Assembly: GCF_040436345.1 (NCBI RefSeq)
Contig: NC_133225.1
Span: 23,579,040-23,643,039, forward strand
DNA: 64,000 nt
DNA from: Pagrus major
Lineage: Eukaryota; Chordata; Actinopteri; Spariformes; Sparidae
Reading direction: 5' to 3'
Of the stretch, positions 12,691 to 29,013 are shown piece by piece. The notes below the pieces were generated by a model. That model was given only the letters and a program-made list of their open reading frames with translations, had not been told where the DNA came from and searched no databases. Every line of letters starts with the position of its first letter. Within the stretch, counting starts at the first letter, position 1. The position numbers were made by a program, and so were the translations under genes.

Positions 12691-15459
12691 ACCAATCTAA
12701 ATATCATTAACTAATCAACAGCAGCCAAAATCCTCACAGTTTAAAATGATTAATGTCATGTGTCTTATGGTAAGGTGTATAGATATATGTGTGTGCTATT
12801 TGTCTATACATACAAACAAACTAAACTGGGACTCAGTAGAGAGCATACCTCCACCAAAGCCCAACGTCCCTCAAGCCTAGTCCAATATCAAACTCAACAG
12901 CCCTGTATCGGACAAATCACTTCTAAACTACCTATACCTGCTTAATACGGTGGCCCTGAAGGTCAAAACACAACAACATTTCACATGATGGAAAATGATG
13001 GAGGGACGATGTTCTTATTTGTGATTGGACAGAACCCAAGTCGCATTGCCTTACACGATATTATGGATCCCACTGCTTTACTTACTTTACTTGGCTGAGA
13101 CCCATCCTCCATCCGTGTTTTGTGGAAATCGGTTCAGTAGTTTTTGTGTAATCCTGCTGACAAACCAACCAACAAACAGACATTGGTGAAAACACAACCT
13201 CCTTAGTAGAGGTAATAATTATTCTGGTACACAAACTGTGGACTGTATCACATGTCATCTGTATTATTCCTATATCAGTCCTAAATTGAGGCTGTAATAC
13301 AGTATACTTCAGTTTAATGTCTTGCGAACTCATGAAAACATGTGTTTGAAGTACACCATGGTACACTGAGGAAATCAGAGGTTAAACTTTAAAAGAAATG
13401 ATCTTTCAAACCAAAATCTGAGTTACATTATCATTATATCACATTGTTATTTTTCTCTCTAACCTTAACTAACCTGGGTTAGGCTCAATGAGCTCCATTG
13501 TAGCAGCTCCCTGTTTCACATCCATCAGAGAGAAACTTGTGAAGCAGCAAGGTGAAGGGAAACTAGACAATGTCTTTCCTCCCACATAACAGACTCTTTT
13601 GTTAGGTATGAAATCAGGGGGAAATACTGATTTTACCTAGATTAGGTACATTCCCAACGCTATTACTATTGTGCAAAGAACTGAAAACAGTCAAAAAGTA
13701 AAACTGAAACTTCCTCTTTTATCAAAGTAAATGTCAGAAGCAGAGATGGTAAACCGAGTGAGGGCAGGTAGTGTTCATTGATTTCCAGCTACTGCGTGAT
13801 GAGAGTTTGCATAGTTGTTGGTGTTAACAGTAAAAGTGTCTCTGGCCTCTATTTTAAGCTCTAGATGTTTATGAGGAGGTTGAGGAAGGGGGCGTGGTTT
13901 GGATGAGAAACTAGTCACAGCTTCCCCAATTTTTTTTTTTCTTCAATTTCTACAATCTTGGGTTGTTGCTCAAAACTTTAATCTCGCTTCCTCTATTGTC
14001 TCCTTCTCTCATATCCTCTCCTTTCCTCTCCACTCATGACTTCTTCTATCCTCCCTTTTTCAGATGTAGTAAACGTCTACAAAAGCTTGTTACACTGGCA
14101 GTGAGGACATTGGAGGAGGGAGGCTTCAGACTATCAATTGAAGCTGGTGCTGTTAGTTCCTCTGTGCAGTCACAGCTGTGACCACAGGGAGGTGTGATAA
14201 AAATGGATTGCAAGCGATGCATGAGCATGCCAGTATGTGCGCTACGCCCAGATGCAGATGCAGTTTCTCCTTTACTCTTTGCACAGTGCACCTACACTCT
14301 GTATTGTATGTGGGTTAAGGGTTTCACATGTTGTCGCTCTGCAGTTCACTCCTTTCAACATATGGCTGTTGTTTTTCACAACTGAAGTTTTACACCTCAG
14401 ATATAGTTTAAAGACGCTCGCTGGGCATCATTAAAACGGTGGCCATGATAGACTTGTATGCAAAACATCAACAATAATTTACTCAATGACACTTCCGCTG
14501 TGTTTCTCTTATCATGCAAGAGTGATCTTTAGTGATAAAAACTACTTTTTTTTGAGAGTCTTTAGCAGGTATTGGCAAGAAAAAGCATCTATTTTTCATT
14601 TTTGTTGTAACAGAATCATCATTATTCTGTTTGAAAGTGTTTGGTAGTGTGAGGAAAGAACATGATATTAAAGTTGGGTCAAAGATGATGAAAATCATAA
14701 AAGTTGTGCTGATTGTATCAAAGTGCTGTGTGTTTGTTACACATTTAGCCAGTAAATGTATACAAAAGTCTGAATAAATACATGATCAAATAAATATAAA
14801 TCTGGTTGGTTCTGAACGGCATCCTTTATTAAAGGTTGCACATGATCACACATCGCAGAATATCCGGCTCGTCTTCCTGATTTAAAAAAAAAAAAAACAC
14901 AATTTGAAGCCAACAAGATGCTTCATCCAAGCTCAGACTGAAAAATACTCCTCGTGCTTAAGGAATAAAAATGGAAAAAGTACATAAATAAAAACAAAAT
15001 AATCCAAACCAGAAACAAGATTTTTAGTTGAACTAAATGGAGACATACAACTTGTATTAGCAGGGCAGTGTAGAGTGTTAAAGATTAGAGTCAGAACAAC
15101 CTCTTTTACACTTCCTTTATTTACTTCCTGTCTGAGCTCTGAAGTGCACAATCTCATCGCACATTGTAAAAAGCTTTATTTACACATCCTCATCAGCTAT
15201 ACTGTTCACAAAAAGCCATACCTTCATGTTTAAGAAATACATTTTACACATCTTTTCATCCTCAAGCCTTCACAGCGAACGAGAAGGCTTCATGTTGTGT
15301 TCAGCAAAGTCAGTTTCACAACACACGTCTGTGTCGTCTGTGGTGGTGAAGCAGCTGAAAACCACTGGAGGGCAGTGTGCCTTCACGCTGCACCACAGCC
15401 ATCCCCCATTCTCACACGTTTCTCTCCTCACTTGTTTTTGGGAATAGCCAAGTGGCTGA

Positions 15460-17309
<1,850 letters not shown>

Positions 17310-17310
<1 letters not shown>

Positions 17311-18057
17311 AATCCGGTTCTGGGCTTTGAGTGGCCATTTAGAAATCTGGACGGCAGTTCACTGACCCAGCACTAACGAGGCAGCTAGCCCAGCCTTCGA
17401 GGAGTAGCGCCTCTTATCTAGTGACCACACAGCGCTGGCTATCGCCTGACCGTGTTTGACCACTGGTTAAACTGATTAGACAATCATCCAGTCAAGTTAC
17501 AGTAAGCAGAGACACGCTGATGTACATGCAAAACACTTTTTTGGCTCTGGATGGGGTTTTTGACTAATTGCAGAACGTGAGGTATCTCTTTGTGTACACT
17601 TGCAGCTGCTTAAGAGTGCGTGTTTGCTTGCCAGTATGATATGATAGCAGTGAGGACATGCTGCACTAGCACCGAGAGACAATAGCACAGTCACTCCACG
17701 GCTATCTGTCCAGTTGAATTGGACAAATGGTCAGTGGTGGCGAGATGGCAGAGTGGACGTGATGGCCAAGTGTCAGGGACAGGGGATTCACCCGTTTAAT
17801 GAGAATCTATGGCCTGGGCTGATAAAGGGCCTGACTGAGAGGCTGTGACAAGTCCTAATGCTCACATGTATAAATGATGTGGGTGGTTGAAGGGGGGTGT
17901 CCTGGTAGGATGTGTGGCCGTGGGGAATCAATCCTCAGAGAGCATGGGTAGAGTTTAAGAACAGGCCAGAGACAGAAAACCACAGAGTCCACTGCACAAA
18001 GAATGTTGGAGAAAGTGTAAAAATTCATATAACTACAAAGTGAAATGAGTCACACAT
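17310..18057. other. Intergenic, no gene seen
   Basis: Mixed-complexity DNA without recognisable exons or repeats. Confidence 0.4.
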
Positions 18058-20097
18058 TAGAGGAACATTTTGACATTTTGGGAAAATGTCTGTCAGAGAG
18101 TTAGCTGGATGAGAAGTTCCATACCACTCTCATATTTTCCTGCTAAATAAGGCTATGTTCAGACTGCTGCAGATCAGATTTGTTTCTCAAATCAGATCTT
18201 TAAAACAGACTGTCTACACTATTATGTGCAAGTGATCAGATTTTTGTGCCCAGACATAATTAATTTGTCTGCATGGGTTGCTGTGGTAACGACATTGGCA
18301 CCAGTAACTACATACGCCGGTGAATCGGCTTTCCAATGCAGAAGCATGAGAAATGGAGATCCATCATCTCGCTCTCCAAACAATCAGGCTGTCAAGTTGC
18401 GGAGCCGACAGTTTATTTCAGCATGACTGTCCACAGACTTCTGTTGTCTGTGCTGTCTTTATACCGCTCTGATAGTAGCAGCATGGCTTCTGCTCAGCAG
18501 CTCTGATGCACTTCCTTGACTTTGGATTTCACATCGTCATGTGTCGTGCTGTGAGTGACACTTGGACACAAATCCAATATGAGCGTCTGGACTGAGACAC
18601 AAATCCGATTTGAATCTCATTTCAAGCCACCTCCAAATTTGGATTGCAGAAATCCCATTTCATGTGATTTTTTTGCTTTCCAGACATCCTAAAATCAACG
18701 TGGATACAATCTGGATGTGCCAAAAAATGGATTTTAGATTTAGTCGCTTATCTTACCACAAAGACTAGAAACAGCTAGCCTGAGCTTAGTCCTCAGACAT
18801 TTCTCCAAAGTGCTTTGTCTGGCTGCACCCATTTTCTTTCTGCTACGGAGGAGAGCTGCTGAGGTTTGTTTGTATTTCTTTAAACAAATCACAATTGTCA
18901 AGCGGCATCACAATGTCCAGGATGCAGCGATAGTGTCATTGCAAGACAGTGTTGGGGGGAACTTGTTTTAAATGTAGACAGACGAGCCCTTGCAGTAAGA
19001 AAAAAAAAGATAACAGCTGCTAGCTTTTCAGTGAGTAGTTTGCTAGCTTAGAGGTTTTTGTCATTTCCAGTAGCTATAGGGGTTTCGAAAATGATAACAC
19101 ACAGCCTAAGGCGGCCAATGGCAGGCTTAGGTCTCATTCAGACCAAACCAGGTGTTGCGGCGAAACCGCCAGCTCTCCCGTCACCACTGCGGCGATGTCG
19201 ACCGCAGGGGTTACCGAAAAATGAAGCAGCCCAGTAAAAACTGTTAAACAGAATCAACTGTCAGAGAAATGCAACCAATGTCACGCTGTGGTTGCAAATC
19301 ACATAAGCTGGCGATCAGACCTGCTGGTCAACAACATTGTTGTTCAATCCTTTTACATTAAACTTCGCTATAAAATGGAATTATGGATCAGTCCCTTAGG
19401 AAAGCTGCAATGTTGCAATCACCACTTCCTTTGGCCAAAGTTTCCTGCAAATTTGACCCATCATCATAATGATGCAGTGTTTTGACAAAATTGCAAGGTT
19501 GTGCTGAATTTCCAGGGATTGGCGATTGCAACATTGCAACTTCCTGGTGGGACTGATAAATATAGCCTGCTGCTATTATACTTGCATACTATGCAGAAAG
19601 CCTCTCTGAAAGAGTTGTTGCTTCCAAGCCAGGAGCCTGAAACTGGGCACTATCTAGTTCAGGCACCAAACAATGATACTCAAATGCAACACCTTATTTT
19701 CTCTGAATGAGGCCTTCTGCCCACAGTCTAAATCTGATGAGTCACCTTTGCCTGGGCCTGCCCAGCAGTGACCAAATCCCCAGACCAGCACCTCTAAAGC
19801 TCAATAACTGACCTTTTTTATCGAGTTTGTTCAATCTATAGAAAATTAAAATGCAGAAATTAGTTGTATGGGGGTTTATGTTTTTTTCTGTTAACAGACC
19901 CAGTTACCAGACAGCTAGCAGAAAGTCCAGGAAGTTACTGCTCCCACCCAAGAAACTGTCCCTATTACCCCTGTTTCCAATCTTGGTGCTAAGATAAGCT
20001 AACTGGTTGCTGGTTGTAGACATATATTTAACAGACATAAATAAAATATAAACATGAATAAGCATATTTCCAAAAATGTGGGACCATTCCTTTAAGG
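18058..20097. repeat. Nested dispersed repeats
   Basis: An old fish repeat is visible in pieces: 18058-18150 ('gttagctggatgagaag'), about 18745-19125 ('aacagctagcctgagctta'), and about 19720-20097 ('accagcacctctaaagctca', ending 'ccattcctttaagg'). It appears split by two younger insertions at about 18150-18745 and 19130-19714. The order of the pieces matches the intact family as I recognise it, so nesting is the simplest reading. Confidence 0.5.
19130..19714. repeat. Inverted-repeat element, about 585 bp, without transposase
   Basis: The ends are imperfect inverse copies: left 'ggtctcattcaga' followed by 'ggtgttgc', right 'gcaacacc' followed by 'tctgaatgaggcc'. The interior has no conserved coding motif. 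Consistent with a non-autonomous DNA transposon. Confidence 0.55.
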
Positions 20098-20230
20098 ACC
20101 GAGTTGATTTCAAGGTCTTAAAATGTAGATTATAGTTTTTATTTTGATTTACGTTGACGCAAGTGGCACATTTGTAGTCCCATGTGTGTCGGCTATTCAA
20201 AGGGCTACACATCTGAAACAACAATCAAAA

Positions 20231-20272
<42 letters not shown>

Positions 20273-20599
20273 CCTTTGTTATGTTGAGAGCGTTTGTCTC
20301 TGTAAGGCTCCAGCAGAGAGGGGTTAAAATCCGATTGAGTCGATATCACTGGAGAATAACACATTCAACACGCAGTCTGAGTGTGTGTGCCGCTGTGTGC
20401 TTGTGTATGCCAGAGTGTGTGTGTGTTTGTGTGTGAGCAACATGGAGCCTAGGGACTTCCTCCCTCTCCGTCTGCAGCCCTCAGTTGAAATAGAATTGAA
20501 TAGTCTGAATCCTCAATGGTAAATGTTCACAAAGTCAATACCAACTGTTAAGTCTTCCCTGCATTGGGGTTAAGGGCATTACCATTTCTAAGACTTCAG

Positions 20600-20631
<32 letters not shown>

Positions 20632-21964
20632 TCAAACACACGCAGACAGTGAAGGCATACTCACCAGATGCCCCATGAGATGCTAAAATATTTTTGAGTC
20701 TTTTGCAAAATGCTTACTATACATTCTGTTTAAAAAGAAATCCCTTTTACTGTAACATATTCATTGAGGGCTTGTTTTCATTTTTGTTCACTAATCTCTG
20801 AACAATGATCCTGGTAGGCGTGTGGCATTTTTAAAGTGACATCAGTGCCTGAGGGACAGTGGTTTCACTGATCTGTCTCAGCATCGCATTCAGTTCAATT
20901 CAAGAGTGTTTAAGCACACAAGGGGAAAATAGAATAGTATTAATATTAACTGCATGAAATACGTAATCACAAAAGAAAAAAAGATTTAAGAGCTTAATAA
21001 AGAATACTGGAACACAGACGAAGGAGGCAAGACTTCTTCGTAAAGAATAAAACATGTTGTACAGTTGATGGGTTGTGTTAATAATGTAGTTTAGGGTTAG
21101 TTTGGGGACTTAAAGACCGACATATAAACCTGTGATTTTCTATTTTTTTTAGCTATTGGCAATAAATCCAATGAACAAAAACAAAGCTTACAGTTAATTT
21201 CTCAATACCTTCAGGATTAGCTGTACACATACAACTAGGGGTGTAATTGAGAGTGTAATTATTATTTGTGTATGCTTTTTTACAGTTACAGACTCTCTCC
21301 ACCTCCCACTCTCATTTTGAGGGTAAGTTATTTGCCAAAAAAGAGACAAAGCACACAGTAAACCAAGTTAAAGATTGAATCAGTTGCTAGCATTTTTTTT
21401 TTTCAAATTTCTATAGATGTCGTGTTAATATCGTTATCAGGAATTCGTTTGGCCACAATAATCTTGTGGTGAAAACCTGACAGCCCTATATACGACTATG
21501 CATTAATTCCTCCTTCAGAAGTAAATCTTTAAAAATGGATCATGAATATACCCCTTTAGTTTAAAGAAAAAGGCTGATTATCTAACTAAAACAGCTGGAC
21601 ACTGTAGTTTTAAGTAAATGGTACTCAAACAGGAGTAATAACTTACTTAGGGACTATCAGCAGTGGATGAATACACATTTTGTACTTTTGGTATTTCCGA
21701 GAGTGGGACAACTTAAACTTCAACTTAAAATAAACCACAGTGCCTGGGTTCATCATAATGATTGAAAATGTTCCCCAGTGCACCAGTGTGTCTCATTTGT
21801 GTTTTTAATAGTTTTTGGAAAACATGGAGGCCTATGGCACAGAGGATGATCAGGCTTTGGCTACACAATACTTAGTGGGACTAATTCATCGTCAGTCTTG
21901 TTTTTTTTACATGCTAATTAACTTAAGTATAACAGTAGCTGCACTTACATAGAGCCTAACATTT
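20098..21964. other. Intergenic, microsatellites only
   Basis: (CA)n at 20233-20271 and 20605-20632 and GT-rich DNA at about 20380-20435. No gene is recognised. Confidence 0.5.
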
Positions 21965-22291
21965 GACCAGCAGCTGTGGCCGGACGCTGTGGCGACAGCT
22001 CCGCTCAGACTTCTGCTTCTTCTTTTTCTGTAAATACTTTTGTCTTTGTCTCTTATTTATATCTATTTCTTGTTTATAATATGTATACATATATTTTTTT
22101 CTATTTAATTTTAAGTCTATTATTTTATTCTCTTTTTCAGTTTTATTTTCTTATCTAACTTGTATTTTCTGGTTGCACTATTTTTTTGCACAGTCGACAG
22201 AGTGGTTGCAATTCCATTTCACTGCTGCTGTACTGTACTGTATAATTGCATGTGACAATTAAACCTTTGAATCTTGAATCTTGAATCTTGA
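21965..22291 (+). repeat. Probable 3' end of a non-LTR retrotransposon with (GAATCTT)n tail
   Basis: The 3' end is a heptamer tail (GAATCTT repeated, 22268-22290) after 'gcatgtgacaattaaacctt', the usual termination of a common fish LINE-type repeat. No reverse transcriptase frame remains. Confidence 0.5.
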
Positions 22292-25200
22292 TTGTAATCG
22301 GTTTAAAAGCCCAAACAGAATAAAAAAGCTCCATCTAAACACCTCAATCAGAACAGTCTGGCCCAAACTGACCTAGATTTAAATCGCTTGCAGAGGGGTA
22401 GTTTAAACCTCTTCATAAAGCGATCAAGATAAAAATTGTCCTATGTAAACAATATTAACTGCTTATTTTCCGGCAGTGTTCTGTCTGTGCATGTCCGCCT
22501 TTTTGGAGTAAATGCGTAGTGATGTACGTTTTTCCATTTACCAAAGATGGTGGCTTTTGAGGTGAATTGATCTGCTGCGCCTAAAAAATAAATAAAATCT
22601 GACGAGGAGAAGGAATGGATGATGTGTATGTCACACAGCTGTTCCGATTTACATTTGTTGGTTCATGTAAACACCAGACTCGGGTTGACAGTTGACTCGA
22701 AATTTTCAATCAGAATGAAGAAATATTGTCCATGTCAACATAGCTATTGTGATATGAAGGTAATTCAGATAGCCTGAATGTTTTGATAACACATAAATCA
22801 ATCGCCCTTTTTGCGTTTTGGCAAGCCTTCAGAATGTATCCAGTCGCTCTTTAACTCAGCTCATGTTCAGGTTAGTAAAATATGGGGTAGTGGTCACTCA
22901 GCAGCTGTGTAGGACTGTGATATGTAAGTTTGGGCAAATGTGCTACCCAGTGGGGTAGCAAGCTTTACGACTGGTGCAGCCTCTAATACGTCCTACTGGT
23001 CATTAACGGTGGGCCGATGTGGACCGTTTATCACGGCGCGGTGTCTCATTGGAACAGCGAGCCATAAAACCCCGGGCTCTGTCACTCAGTGTCATTTAAA
23101 CCAGGACTGATTGGAACTATCTCTGGCCTTTGCTTTCCCACCTTCCTCCCCGCTTGCGTTCTTTCCTGGTCGCTTCATGAATAATGAATGAGGATATATG
23201 CAGGCTGGAGCTCAGATATTAATGGAGCTGAAAAACAGAGGGAGAACCATTCTTTTGTGCTGCCAGCCATTGCTTCCCTACCCTGCCGAAGCTGCCCCTG
23301 TCCGGCCCTTTTTTTGTTTAACCTTCCCCTTTCCTTTCTTATTCTTCCTCTCCGTCTCTCTGCTGCCGGTGGGCCTGGATGAGATAATGCTCACTCTCTC
23401 TTCACCATCTTGCCTAGAGATATTCGCTCTCTCCTGGCTGTCACGGCGGGGGCAAAAGGGTGGACGGTGACTTTGAAATGAGAAAGGCGAACTTTCAAAT
23501 TATTAAAAAAGGCAGACAAAACAGGGAAAGATGAGTGAAAAGTTGACTTGGCTGGAAGTGCAAGGTGGCTATTGTCTGTCTGTTAGAGCAGCTCTCATTC
23601 AAGGGCATGGCAGTGAGCTTCCGCCTTTGTTTGCCCCTGTCCTGTCTTTCTTCCAGCCCTTCCATGATCTGTCAACTCTGGCCAAAGAAGCCCCCGGCCA
23701 AACTGTGGCAGTCAAGGGCGAGAGGTACAGTAGGGTGGAGGACAGCTGACTGAACGCTGGTATCAGCAAGCTATTGTACTCAAGTCAAATCTGGAAATTT
23801 TTTACATTTTTTAAACTTTCTTCAAGTTAATTGATGACAATTATTTAATTTTGTGTTTCTAATTGTTTTGCACAGCTTTGTTGAGACCAACCAACAAAAG
23901 CTTGCTGACATTGTACATGTGGCACAAGGGGGCTGGCAGTCAGCGAGGTCTGGCCTCGGGCTGGCAGACTGGCTGCCCATCCTTGGATGACTCGCCCAAC
24001 TAGGCCAGAGGGCACAGATAATGGGCAGAGTCTTCTAACCCTTCATTTGTGCCAGAATGTCTCCACATTCAACAATGTTACATCCGCACCTTATATGGTC
24101 AAACACAGACAGAGAATCACTATTCTGTGGTCCAGGGGACTGTGAATTGGCTACTGATGGAGAGGCGTAGTAGGCAGGCCGCCCTCAACCTCTGACCCAA
24201 AGCTTTATTGTCCCCCTTGTCTCACGTGGACCACCTCTCATGTATAATGAGCCTTTTATCTGAGATATTTTTTAATTATAAACTGGCTCATTCTGTGGAA
24301 GTTCCACTAAATCAAATCATTTTCAGCTTTTATTCTTGAGAAAGTACTGCTTCGCAAATTTGCTTTTGAAGCCTAGCTAAGTGAAACAGTATCCCTAAAG
24401 CCTTCATGTGGGCCAAACTCAGAAAAACAGAAACACATTTGAACATTTTGTTTCAGTGGAGGCACCGAGAAACCGACAGAAATATAATAAATAATGGACA
24501 GGGTTGGATTCCACGGATTTAAAACAGTGGTCAGTGGATCCAATTACTCCGTCTGTCACTCTGTTAACATTGCATCAATATATTCATATATTCTCACAGT
24601 CATGACTTTTTTCATGCACAGGCTTTGCACAATTTTAAGTTTGCACAACTTGTTAATGGGACTTGCAAGTTGGCAGCGCTGTTTTGCTGTCCACGTACTC
24701 CAAAGACTCAAATAAAATATATTTCTACCATGAAGCAAGGTTTTGATCTTGGAAGTGAAGCAGAGTGTCAGTGAAATACCGCTAAAAAAAGGAGTATAGT
24801 TCAAAAAGTTTAAAATTTAACTTTTTGTGCTCGCTTGGGTGAGCGTTTCAGCTAATTACGCACAAATCCCTCACGCTCACAGCTCCAATCCACCGGCACC
24901 GCTGTCTCTGCAGAGGACAAAGAAAACAAAGGAGACTGACAAACAAACAGTGAGTGAAAAAAAAATATATAAAAGAGAGGAAGCTTTCTTTCCATATAGC
25001 AGCTGAGCTGAGGCGACAGTGGCGTTTAATCAGTTGGTTTTTCCAGCGCCGTCAGCGTGAGCAGCCTCGGTGGTGCAGCCCTCTGATCAGCGCTGGGAGA
25101 GGAGCTCCCCGCCGAGCTGCTGCCGCCCCTGAACCACAGGTCAGTCCTTGGTGAGTAGGTTTCATTCTGCTGTCGCCTTCATAGTACCGTCTCCTTCTCT

Positions 25201-26582
25201 CATTAAGATACATCTTGTGTCTGTGCATGTGCACGCGCATGTATCTGTGGGCTTGTGTTTGTTTCTGTGTGCACGTGCATATTCGTGTGTGTGTGTGTGT
25301 GTGTGTGTGGAGTAAATGCACCCCAGGACTAGCCTAAAGGGGATGTGGATTCCCGGCCTCCGCTGAGATCCGGCAGCACAACTAGGATTTCTACCAGTGG
25401 GGGGGTTGTGTGGGTGTGTGTGTGCGTGTGTATGTGTGTGCTTGTAAATGTGTGTTCGAGAGAGATGCAAGACGCATCAAGTGACTCGGTGCCTCGGGGT
25501 CAGACACACACACACATGCAGCGATGGAGCTGGTGCTGCGGCGGGGTAAACAAGAGCAGACTGTTAGATCTCATCAGCCTCATCACACGCTTTATTATGC
25601 TGATTTGGGAGTATACTGTAAACTAATCAGGAATCCAGGAGTCACGGGGGGCACTCGGCTTAAAGGTTAGGCGTATGGAGAGAAAAACTTGCTCTGCATC
25701 TGAGTTCTTAACTTTTCTTATCTTCTTATTTCCAGTTTTTGCTCACCAAGGCCCCTCCGCTGCCTGAATGCAGGGAGAGCTCCTGGCTCAAAGGTTATAT
25801 AACCTTTCACCCAGGTTTGAACGGTGCACTTCATGGCTTCAGAGGTGTGGGCTGATTGACTGGCACTAGAGGATCCAGCGTGGACGGGCGGTTTTGAATG
25901 GAAGTCAGGACTCCTGTCTGTCGCTATATGCTAATATTGGCCTTTAAACAAATTCACAAAACACACTTCCTGCCTCATGTTTGTTCACTTGCATAAATGC
26001 ATATGATTCTTATTCTGCACCGAACATCTACTCTGACTTACACAGCAACGCGACAGAGGAATGTGATAAAGTTCACGACGTCTATTAATTTTGAGGCATC
26101 TGAATCACATCTCAGTGTTTATTAGACCTGGCGGCACGCTTCATAAATAATGAATAAAACAGTCGCCTCTCGCTTGGTGGACGTGACTTTTTAAACATTT
26201 CTCTTTATAACTTTCTTTGATAAAAACGTCGCTCGGTTCCACCTTTTCTAAACCAGGCTCTGAAAGGAGATGTGCACAGTTTTAATTTGGCTCTCCGTCC
26301 GTTCGTGTTCTCAGTTCCTCAGTGACAGCGTATTTAACAAGCGCACCAACACATGCTGATGGTTCCCCCAAAACACACACGAGGATGTGGCAGATGAGCA
26401 AGTTGGAGAACAAGTGGCAAACAAGCAGACAGACTGGTGAGAAGAGGCGGCTGAGAGGTGGCAGATTTACCTTTTCTGGTGATGGTGACGGAGCAGAGAC
26501 AAGGGTGTTAATTAAAGGTTTTGGGTAAACGCATGTCATGTGATACACAATTATGTAAACCCACAACGATACGCAAAAAGCA
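22292..26582. other. Higher-complexity intergenic DNA; possible regulatory sequence, no gene proven
   Basis: Less repetitive than its surroundings, with GC-rich patches (about 22960-23160, 23280-23460, 25020-25150) and AT-rich palindromic patches (about 24235-24290, 25985-26015). A GC-rich stretch ending 'gaaccacag' and followed by GTCAGT and GTGAGT near 25140-25156 could be a noncoding first exon, but no coding continuation is visible. GT repeats lie at about 25284-25308 and 25410-25440. Confidence 0.3.
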
Positions 26583-28834
26583 GTGGTGGAAAGTGACAAT
26601 GTATTTTACTAAAGTACTGTACTCATGATCACTTTTACTATATTATGGTATTTTTCCACAAAAAAGTATAATTACCACATTAAAATGACCCTCATTAAAA
26701 AGTCTTTGCGAACAATTATTTGCAAACCAGAGCCGTGCTTGTCAAACCATCAGTCCAAAACCTACACACTCTTCATTTACTATCATAAATGACAAGAACA
26801 GCAGCAAAATATTACATTCAAGAAGCTGGAAACAGCAAATGTTTGACATTTTAGCTTGAAAAATGACTAAAATGACTGAGACGTTCCTTTAAACACAGCA
26901 GCACTCTGCAGATGTTCTTGTATGGCTGCATCTAGTGATGCTACAAAATCCACCAGTCCTCTGAAAACGCCCAGATTTTCTGAGCATACACTTTCATCAT
27001 GGCCACGCAGGGCGAGCTCAAACACACCACAGAACTTTACACAGTCTATTATTTAAACAAGATGTGCCTGTTTCTGTCAACCTCCTCGTTGTCTTCGGAT
27101 CCCTATTCTGTAGCCTTCATCAAGCTGAGCAGCAATATTTACTTGACTAAACATGCCAAGACGCATAGCGTTTTCCATGTGGCTCTTAGCTTGTTCATGC
27201 CTTTTCACTTTCTCTGCAAAGTGCTTTAAATCAGTCACACCTGACCGACCTCACTAGCCACGACTTCTTAGCAAACCAGCCTTGCGCTTGTTGTTTTATT
27301 ACAATTGTCCGGTTGGTCAGTTCCGAGCTCTTCTTGCAGTGTTTCTTTCTCCATTTCGAGCTATTCTCCGCAACTCACTCTAGGCTCCTCCAACTCTCTA
27401 CAATCTCCCATGTCATCTGCTCCTACTGTACATCAGCTCTTTCCAGCGGTGTTAATCGAGTCAGCCTGAAATAAGTCACCTCTCAGACTATACATGTTAC
27501 TCACCAACTGTATAATATTTAGGTTGCTCATTTAAAAAAATAAATTCTTATTCAGTGAAGGTCTATATGATTCTTCTCCATGCGGGACAGTAGGGGCGGC
27601 GCCCTAGCGCCCCCTATTGACGAGCCACTTTTACTATCTGACAGTTGTAGTTACCAGTTACTTTTCTATTTATGTATTTAACATAGAAAACACAAGGTAA
27701 GCTCATAAAATACAACACATTATTATCATGTGTTAAACCAGTGATTCACAAACATTTTGCCCTGCAGTCTGGTTGGGGCCCCTCAGATATCTATGAGTGT
27801 TAACAGTTCCTCCAAACAGAGATTCCCCCTCTACAGTTATTCAAATTACTGTTGATGCCTAAGGAGGTATTAATGATTTAATATTTTCCAAAAAGCAGAA
27901 ATTGGCTTTTCCCATATATCATCTCACTATCCCAACAGTAAAAGACTGTTTTTGCGTCGGTCCATCTGTATCAGAAATCTCATGTCATATAATGTATCAG
28001 TCACACTATTCTGCAGGATGATTTTTATTTTTGATATTTAGCTGATAAGACTTTTATTTCACAGATTTTCAATGCAACTCAACGCATCCTCATATGAAAG
28101 CAACTCGGAGGTCAATTGCCACTGACTCCCAAAACAACATAAAATAACCATTCCAAAAACAAGCCACGCAGCGTACCAGCAATAGGCGTACTGAACCTTT
28201 AACGTACAGTCACAGTTTGGTTAGTTTTAGGCACCAGAACTGTTTGGTTAGGTTGAGGAAAACATCATGGTTTGTGTTAAAATCGCTGAAAGGGCTTCAC
28301 TTTCTGTTGAAAAGTGGTGGGGACATAAAGGCTCAGATAAAGAGACATTTTTTAAATGGTCTTCAACATATACAATTCAAGGCAATGTAATAGCGGGATC
28401 AGTATGAGGTAAGAGTAGATCATTATGCATGACATGCACAACTTAAACATCATATATTGATGGGACCAATATTATATCCACTGTGTAAAGCACCAATGTG
28501 TGTCAGTCAGCAGTTTGTATTTGTTGGTTAACATTTCTTGGTATAAGTTATTTTTCTGAACATTTTTGACAAATTATGCTTTTAAAAAGTGATAGAGACA
28601 AAATCTTCCTATTAAAAAAGCAGTAGAGACTGTAAATGACACCAATACTTAAGTTACTTCTGTAACGTTAGCTTCAAATGTACCTACGTATTGTAAGTAA
28701 GTTACAATATGTATGTGACCTAACTTCAATTACTTTAGCTAAAAACATTCACTGTTGACTACTGGTTTCACAATGGACATCAACAGCGGTCTTCTGAATG
28801 AAAGTCATGTGCTTGTTTAACCCGAATAGCCATC

Positions 28835-28896
<62 letters not shown>

Positions 28897-29013
28897 TTTA
28901 TTTTGGCAGCGCCAATTCACAACAAAAGTCTCCTCATGACTGATGATGACGGACAACTTTAACTTGTATTACACTCTTGTATCAATTATACTTGTGTACT
29001 TCGTCCACCACTG
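26583..29013. repeat. Possible large or nested hAT-type element pair
   Basis: The left end 'cagtggtggaaagtgacaa' (26581 on) and the right end 'tacttcgtccaccactga' (to about 29013) are the two inverse ends of the common fish hAT-type repeat. Between them are further scraps of that family (about 27625-27665, 28640-28740), a 'gccctagcgccccctattg' segment (about 27600) and the AATC array. This may be one element swollen by insertions or two separate copies. Confidence 0.35.
28836..28896. repeat. (AATC)n array joined to a short dispersed repeat end
   Basis: Fifteen or so AATC/TCAA units, followed by 'tttattttggcagcgccaattcacaaca' to about 28930, the usual end of a fish retroposon written in reverse, with the tetranucleotide array as its tail. 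Confidence 0.7.

Larger units (their letters stand above)
9943..14820. other. Intergenic DNA, dispersed repeats only
   Basis: No exon or gene is recognised. It holds a SINE-like segment at about 10560-10695 and part of a common fish repeat at about 12533-12690. The remainder is unique-looking AT-rich DNA with chance open frames. Confidence 0.45.

Noticed and set aside
28836-28896. CRISPR-like or direct-repeat array
   Set aside because: It is a plain AATC tetranucleotide array without spacers, attached to a retroposon end.
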